A stretch of 9,163 nucleotides of DNA from Firmicutes bacterium AM55-24TS. GTDB taxonomy: Bacteria; Bacillota; Clostridia; UBA1381. Shown here in pieces: positions 6,641-9,163 of this stretch (its first letter is position 1; each line of letters starts with the position of its first letter). The translations under genes were made by a program, and so were the position numbers. Below the pieces are notes generated by a model. That model saw only the letters and a program-made list of their open reading frames with translations. It was not told the origin of the DNA and did not search any database. The DNA lies in the NCBI GenBank assembly GCA_003460745.1, contig QTVU01000074.1:1-9163 (forward strand), read 5' to 3'.

Positions 6641-7744
6641 TTAATCCATATAACCCTTAGCTGTAAGTAGTTCAGCAAGAAGAACCGCACCGCCTGCAGC
6701 ACCTCTTAGAGTATTGTGGCTCATAGAAACCATCTTATAATCGTATTGTGTTGATTCTCTCAAACGTCCACATGAAATAGCCATACCGCCGTCGATTTCA
6801 CGGGCAGTCTTAATTTGAGGCTGATCAGGAGCGTCCTTTTCAGTGTAAACGTGAATAAACTGCTTTGGAGCGTGAGGTAGGTTAAGTTCCTGAGGAACAC
6901 CTTTGTATTCTGCCCACATTTTTTCGATTTCTTCTACAGACGGCTTGTTTGCACTGTCTTTGAATGAGAAGAATATAGCGGCTGTGTGACCGTTTGATAC
7001 AGGAACTCTGTATGTTTGGCATTCGATTTGCAATTCGGTTGAAGGAACGATTTCTTTACCTTCAATTTTACCAAGTACCTTGTTAGGCTCAACTTCTGAC
7101 TTCATTTCTTCTCCGCCGATGTATGGGATTAGGTTGTCAACCATTTCCGGCCATGTCTCAAAAGTCTTACCTGCACCTGAAATAGCTTGATAAGTTGTTA
7201 CAAGAGCGTGGTCGATTGGGTACTTCATATTAACAACAGCCATTGCAGGCAAATATGATTGTAGAGAGCAATTTGACTTAACTGCGATAAAACCTCTCTT
7301 TGTACCAAGTCTTTCACGCTGAGCAGGAATAATTTCAATGTGCTGAGGGTTGATTTCCGGAATAATCATCGGAACGTCAGGAGTATGACGGTGAGCAGAG
7401 TTGTTTGAAACAACAGGGCATTCAGCCTTAGCATATCTTTCTTCAAGAGCTTTGATTTCGTCTTTTTTCATATCAACTGCACAGAATACGAAATCTACCT
7501 TTTCTGCAATTTTTTCAACGTCGTTTGTAGCGTCCATAACAACCATATCTGCTACTGATGCAGGAATTTCTTCATCCATAGCCCATTTAGCACCTACGGC
7601 GTCTTTATAAGCCTTGCCGGCGCTTCTCGGAGATGCTGCAAGCACTTCGATTGTATACCATGGGTGGTCGTTAAGAAGTGTAATAAAACGCTGTCCAACC
7701 ATACCTGTTGCACCTATAATACCTACTTTGTAATTGTCTTTCAT
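6641..7744 (-). CDS. asd: Aspartate-semialdehyde dehydrogenase, fungal/archaeal type
   Basis: The enzyme reduces L-aspartyl-4-phosphate with NADPH to aspartate semialdehyde, the substrate of DapA made next in the operon. The start is placed at 7744 (367 residues, MKDNYKVGII), because AAAGGAG lies at 7751-7757, 6-7 nt upstream. An upstream in-frame ATG at 7816 falls inside the riboswitch expression platform and is unlikely. The NADP-binding GATGMVG is at residues 11-17, the catalytic cysteine is C159 in KSNCSLQ, and the probable catalytic His is H253 in SNGHTA. QAISGAGKTFETWP, IPYIGGEE and SHNTLRGAAG follow the pattern of yeast Hom2 and archaeal enzymes (the TIGR00978-like branch) more than that of E. 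coli Asd. It is the first gene of the lysine-regulated operon. Confidence 0.96.
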   Translation of the reverse strand: MKDNYKVGIIGATGMVGQRFITLLNDHPWYTIEVLAASPRSAGKAYKDAVGAKWAMDEEIPASVADMVVMDATNDVEKIAEKVDFVFCAVDMKKDEIKALEERYAKAECPVVSNNSAHRHTPDVPMIIPEINPQHIEIIPAQRERLGTKRGFIAVKSNCSLQSYLPAMAVVNMKYPIDHALVTTYQAISGAGKTFETWPEMVDNLIPYIGGEEMKSEVEPNKVLGKIEGKEIVPSTELQIECQTYRVPVSNGHTAAIFFSFKDSANKPSVEEIEKMWAEYKGVPQELNLPHAPKQFIHVYTEKDAPDQPQIKTAREIDGGMAISCGRLRESTQYDYKMVSMSHNTLRGAAGGAVLLAELLTAKGYMD

Positions 7745-7762
7745 TTTGACTCTCCTTTGTTT

Positions 7763-7799
7763 TTTATAAAATAAAAAGCAGTAGTCAGAAACTACTGCT
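7763..7799 (-). terminator. Lysine riboswitch transcription terminator
   Basis: Read on the - strand, AGCAGTAGT (7799-7791), loop TTCTG (7790-7786) and ACTACTGCT (7785-7777) form a perfect 9-bp stem followed by TTTTTATTTTAT. It lies between the aptamer and asd, as expected for the OFF state of an attenuating riboswitch. Confidence 0.93.
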
Positions 7800-7991
7800 A
7801 TGTTTGCATATAACAAAAACAGCGATAGCTCCCCACCTTACGATGACAGTCATACCGCTGTTAACGATATGCCCAGAATGAATATCCGCAATAATATTCA
7901 AACTTCGGCACTGTGTCCTTTCCGTATACATCAAAGATAATTGCATATCTCCGCATACATACTGATACACAAGCGCACCTCTACCTTGCTT
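7763..7991 (-). promoter_or_regulatory. Lysine riboswitch (L-box) controlling asd-dapA-dapB
   Basis: The - strand leader carries the conserved L-box blocks in order: GTAGAGGTGCG (7984-7974), AGTA in the P2 arm (7963-7960), GGAAAGG (7923-7917), GTGCCGAAG (7911-7903), GACTGTCAT (7851-7843) and AAGGTGGGGAGCTATC (7839-7824). P1 pairs AGC-aa-GGUAG (7990-7981) with CUAUCGCU (7828-7821). P3 is GAATAT/ATATTC (7899-7894 with 7885-7880). The P2 hairpin loop UGCAAU (7945-7940) is complementary to AUUGCG in the P3 loop (7892-7887), the known kissing interaction. P5 is CAUC-GUAA-GGUG. Downstream, CUAUCGCUGUUU (7828-7817) can pair with AAACAUAGCAGUAG (7805-7792) as an antiterminator that excludes both P1 and the terminator. 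High lysine should stabilise P1 and stop transcription before asd. Confidence 0.96.
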
Positions 7992-7998
7992 ATATATT

Positions 7999-8030
7999 AT
8001 TATACTACCACTATTAATAGTATGTGTCAA
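7999..8030 (-). promoter_or_regulatory. Promoter of the asd-dapA-dapB operon
   Basis: On the - strand a perfect -35 TTGACA (8030-8025) is followed after 17 nt by TAGTAT (8007-8002) or after 20 nt by TATAAT (8004-7999). Either would start transcription near 7995-7991, right at the first base of the riboswitch P1 helix. It lies just 28 nt past the stop of the CAP protein gene. Confidence 0.8.
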
Positions 8031-8057
8031 TAGGAAAAATATTATTTTTTTATTACA

Positions 8058-8870
8058 TTATTTAAACGTTGCAAATTCCTGTGCCCAATAAATACCGTAT
8101 GATCCTCCTCGTGCAAGTCCTACGCCTATATATTCAAAATCGGGATTTAATATATTTTTGCGGTGTCCCGGTGAATTCATCCAAGAATCCATAACATTTT
8201 GCGGTGAAGATTGACCTGCGGCTATATTCTCCCCTGCCGAAGAATATGTTATTCCTGCGGCTTTCATTCTGTCAAACGGAGTTTGTCCGTCAGGAGTATT
8301 GTGTGCAAAGAAGTTTCTGTCTATCATATCTTCACAGTGACTTTCGGCAAGAGCGGCAAGCGAATCGTCCCATTTTAACGGTGCAACATTATATTTTGCA
8401 CGTTCTTCGTTTACGAGATTCAGAACTTCATATCCCCAATCATCAAAATCACTTTCATTATCGGTTTCAATATAAACTGTATGCGTGTCACCGTCCCAAA
8501 ATACCTCTGCACCGGCTGATTCCGATACAGCCCTTAACGGTACAAGGGTGTAATCATTGTAGATTATAGGGGGCGTATTAAGCTCGACAGACGTATCATT
8601 GACATACATCGTATTTTCGTTTATAAACAAAGTTATGGTTAAGTCGTCTTTTTGAGCCGTTACACGCTGTTCGTCGCCAAACCACTGTACAACCATATCA
8701 AGATTTTCAAATATCGCTCTGAACGGTACAAGCGTTGAATCGTTTTGTATTATTGGTGACTGCTCAAATATTAATTCATCTTCGTTTAGATATACCGTTA
8801 TATCATCATCGGCAAAAACCGTCGGTGATATAATCATCAGTGATAAAAAAAGTGCTGCTATTTTTTTCAT
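8058..8870 (-). CDS. Secreted protein with stalk repeats and a CAP (SCP/PR1) domain
   Basis: The 270-residue product has a Sec signal peptide (1-20, likely cut after TVFA), then two copies of a copper-amine-oxidase-N-like stalk unit, and a C-terminal CAP domain (about 146-268). The stalk repeats are seen as LVPFRAIFENLDMVVQW (48-64) and LVPLRAVSESAGAEVFW (109-125). The CAP domain shows FFAHNTPDG, AGENIAAG, SWMNSPGHRKNIL and YIGVG...YWAQEF, with H190, E214 and H236 as the conserved cavity residues. The stalk domain is thought to bind cell wall in Clostridia; the activity of bacterial CAP domains is generally unknown. The ATG follows GAGGAGGG (8885-8878) at 7 nt. No GC-rich terminator follows, so transcripts may run into the riboswitch. 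It is a separate unit from the lysine genes. Confidence 0.92.
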   Translation of the reverse strand: MKKIAALFLSLMIISPTVFADDDITVYLNEDELIFEQSPIIQNDSTLVPFRAIFENLDMVVQWFGDEQRVTAQKDDLTITLFINENTMYVNDTSVELNTPPIIYNDYTLVPLRAVSESAGAEVFWDGDTHTVYIETDNESDFDDWGYEVLNLVNEERAKYNVAPLKWDDSLAALAESHCEDMIDRNFFAHNTPDGQTPFDRMKAAGITYSSAGENIAAGQSSPQNVMDSWMNSPGHRKNILNPDFEYIGVGLARGGSYGIYWAQEFATFK

Positions 8871-8892
8871 ATCATATCCCTCCTCACCGCTA

Positions 8893-8921
8893 ATTATATA
8901 GCCACGTGCAAAACTCTAAAA
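8893..8921 (-). promoter_or_regulatory. Possible promoter of the CAP protein gene
   Basis: On the - strand TATAAT (8898-8893) lies 8 nt ahead of the GAGGAGGG site. The hexamer 17 nt upstream is TTTTAG (8921-8916), a poor -35 that sits inside the hairpin at 8911-8932. The -10 is convincing and the -35 is weak, so expression may need an activator, or an insertion may have replaced the original -35. Confidence 0.4.
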
Positions 8922-8932
8922 ACATAGAGTTT
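8911..8932. repeat. Perfect 8-bp hairpin
   Basis: AAACTCTA (8911-8918), loop AAAAACA-like (8919-8924) and TAGAGTTT (8925-8932) form a perfect stem. Outside it, GCA (8908-8910) and TGC (8934-8936) extend the pairing after one unpaired base. No T run follows on the + strand, so it is unlikely to be a terminator. It could be a binding site or part of the end of a mobile element. Confidence 0.6.
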
Positions 8933-8942
8933 ATGCAATTTT

Positions 8943-8961
8943 ACGGATGTGGCAAATCCGT
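8943..8961. repeat. Second hairpin, ACGGAT/ATCCGT
   Basis: ACGGAT (8943-8948) and ATCCGT (8956-8961) enclose GTGGCAA, followed by TTTTG. The stem is 6 bp and starts 10 nt after the first hairpin. It could be a weak + strand terminator or part of a structured element end. Apart from the two hairpins and the promoters, the 8886-9059 gap shows no gene. Confidence 0.5.
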
Positions 8962-8991
8962 TTTGTCACTATAAATTTAATATTTAATGTA

Positions 8992-9020
8992 TAGAAAAAA
9001 CCACTCTGATTTGGTATAAT
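8992..9020 (+). promoter_or_regulatory. Extended -10 promoter of the right-edge gene
   Basis: TAGAAA (8992-8997), 17 nt and TATAAT (9015-9020), with TGG directly before the -10 (a TGn extension). Transcription should start near 9027. A strong ribosome binding site, AAAGGAG, follows at 9043-9049. Confidence 0.7.
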
Positions 9021-9059
9021 ATAGTTAAAAATAAAGTCCCACAAAGGAGAGTGTTTTTT
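8995..9059. repeat. Inverted repeat flanking the promoter and leader
   Basis: AAAAAACCACTCT (8995-9007) is complementary to AGAGTGTTTTTT (9048-9059) except for one extra C. The arms enclose the -10 box and the ribosome binding site. The right arm covers the last bases of AAAGGAGAG and the expected start region, so in long read-in transcripts starting upstream the ribosome binding site would be masked. This layout is known from some insertion sequences, where it blocks transposase expression from outside promoters; the application here is inference. Confidence 0.5.
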
Positions 9060-9163
9060 ATCTATCGTCAAGAAATTTTAAAAGACATCAGTCTTTTCAC
9101 TTCACAACCAAAAGCTAAATTTTACGATGAACTATTCATTAATTTAGATTTAAGCTGTATTCC
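9060..9163 (+). CDS. Partial reading frame at right edge, possible transposase N-terminus
   Basis: The 34 codons to the window end read YRQEILKDISLF... and ...KAKFYDELFINLDL; the frame is open to the edge and has coding-like composition. AAAGGAG (9043-9049) and an extended -10 promoter precede it. The codon at the ideal distance (10 nt) is ATC (9060-9062) and not ATG. The in-frame GTG at 9051 is only 1 nt from the ribosome binding site. A single G-to-C change from ATG is the simplest reading, making this either a start-damaged copy or one with very weak initiation. A compact promoter-leader-ORF next to hairpins suggests an insertion sequence, but the family is not recognised from so few residues. 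It could also be an ordinary hypothetical gene. Confidence 0.5.
   Translation, partial: MYRQEILKDISLFTSQPKAKFYDELFINLDLSCI

Larger units (their letters stand above)
8901..9163 (+). mobile_element. Possible left end of an insertion sequence (boundary uncertain)
   Basis: Hairpins at 8911-8932 and 8943-8961, an inverted repeat that can mask the ribosome binding site, a strong promoter and a transposase-like start are packed within 260 bp that abut the -10 of the CAP gene. No terminal repeat or target duplication can be shown because the other end is outside the window. This is an inference only. Confidence 0.3.

Noticed and set aside
7745..7816. 24-residue N-terminal extension of Asd from the ATG at 7816
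   Set aside because: It overlaps the riboswitch terminator, adds residues unlike the family, and a strong ribosome binding site sits just before the ATG at 7744.
7785..8030. 81-codon - strand open frame upstream of asd
   Set aside because: It lies across the promoter and structured lysine riboswitch; the base pairing explains the sequence better than coding does.
8034..8052. A/T palindrome as terminator of the CAP gene
   Set aside because: It has no G-C pairs, so the hairpin would be too weak to be called a terminator.
8204..8569. 121-codon + strand frame opposite the CAP gene
   Set aside because: No ribosome binding site and no recognisable domain; the - strand frame shows a clear signal peptide, stalk repeats and CAP motifs.
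9051..9053. GTG as start codon of the right-edge frame
   Set aside because: Only 1 nt separates it from AAAGGAG, too close for normal initiation.
9054..9060. TTTTTTA as a programmed frameshift site
   Set aside because: It lies at the very start of the frame, before any coding sequence to shift from.

Overview
The window is A+T-rich DNA, almost certainly from an endospore-forming, probably anaerobic Firmicute of the class Clostridia. The grounds are a complete ger-type spore germinant receptor operon behind a sigma-G-like promoter, a lysine riboswitch (L-box) ahead of asd-dapA-dapB, a secreted protein combining copper-amine-oxidase-like stalk repeats with a CAP domain, and strong AGGAGG-type ribosome binding sites. 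Genus cannot be fixed from the sequence alone.

Left part (1-4350, + strand): a sigma-G-like promoter drives a four-gene operon. It encodes the GerA-family A subunit, the B-subunit permease, the C-subunit lipoprotein with an unusual acidic linker, and a 54-residue two-helix membrane protein that starts 1 nt after the C gene and resembles the small 'D subunit' of some Bacillus ger operons. Together these would form a nutrient receptor in the spore inner membrane. A 12-bp element (CACGTGAAACAT), resembling the right side of a ParB parS site, occurs at the very left edge and again between the A and B genes.

Middle (4351-4915, + strand): a SLOG/YpsA-like (DUF1273-type) gene with its own sigma-A-like promoter ends in a compact bidirectional terminator. 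The terminator also serves the convergent lysine operon.

Right-centre (4944-8030, - strand): an operon reads right to left as promoter, lysine riboswitch with a transcription terminator, asd, dapA, dapB. It converts aspartyl phosphate to tetrahydrodipicolinate, feeding lysine, cell-wall diaminopimelate and (through dihydrodipicolinate) spore dipicolinate. The riboswitch can be traced to its P1 helix, P2-P3 kissing loops, GNRA-capped P5, terminator, and a competing antiterminator.

Right end (8058-9163): a secreted stalk-CAP protein on the - strand, then a roughly 170-bp non-coding stretch with two hairpins, then a strong extended -10 promoter and the first 34 codons of an unidentified + strand reading frame. 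That frame has ATC where a start codon would be expected, and it may be the left end of an insertion sequence. No CRISPR array, tRNA, rRNA or clear defence system was seen. The most interesting items are the small fourth ger gene, the parS-like repeats, the linker in the C subunit and the damaged-looking start at the right edge.
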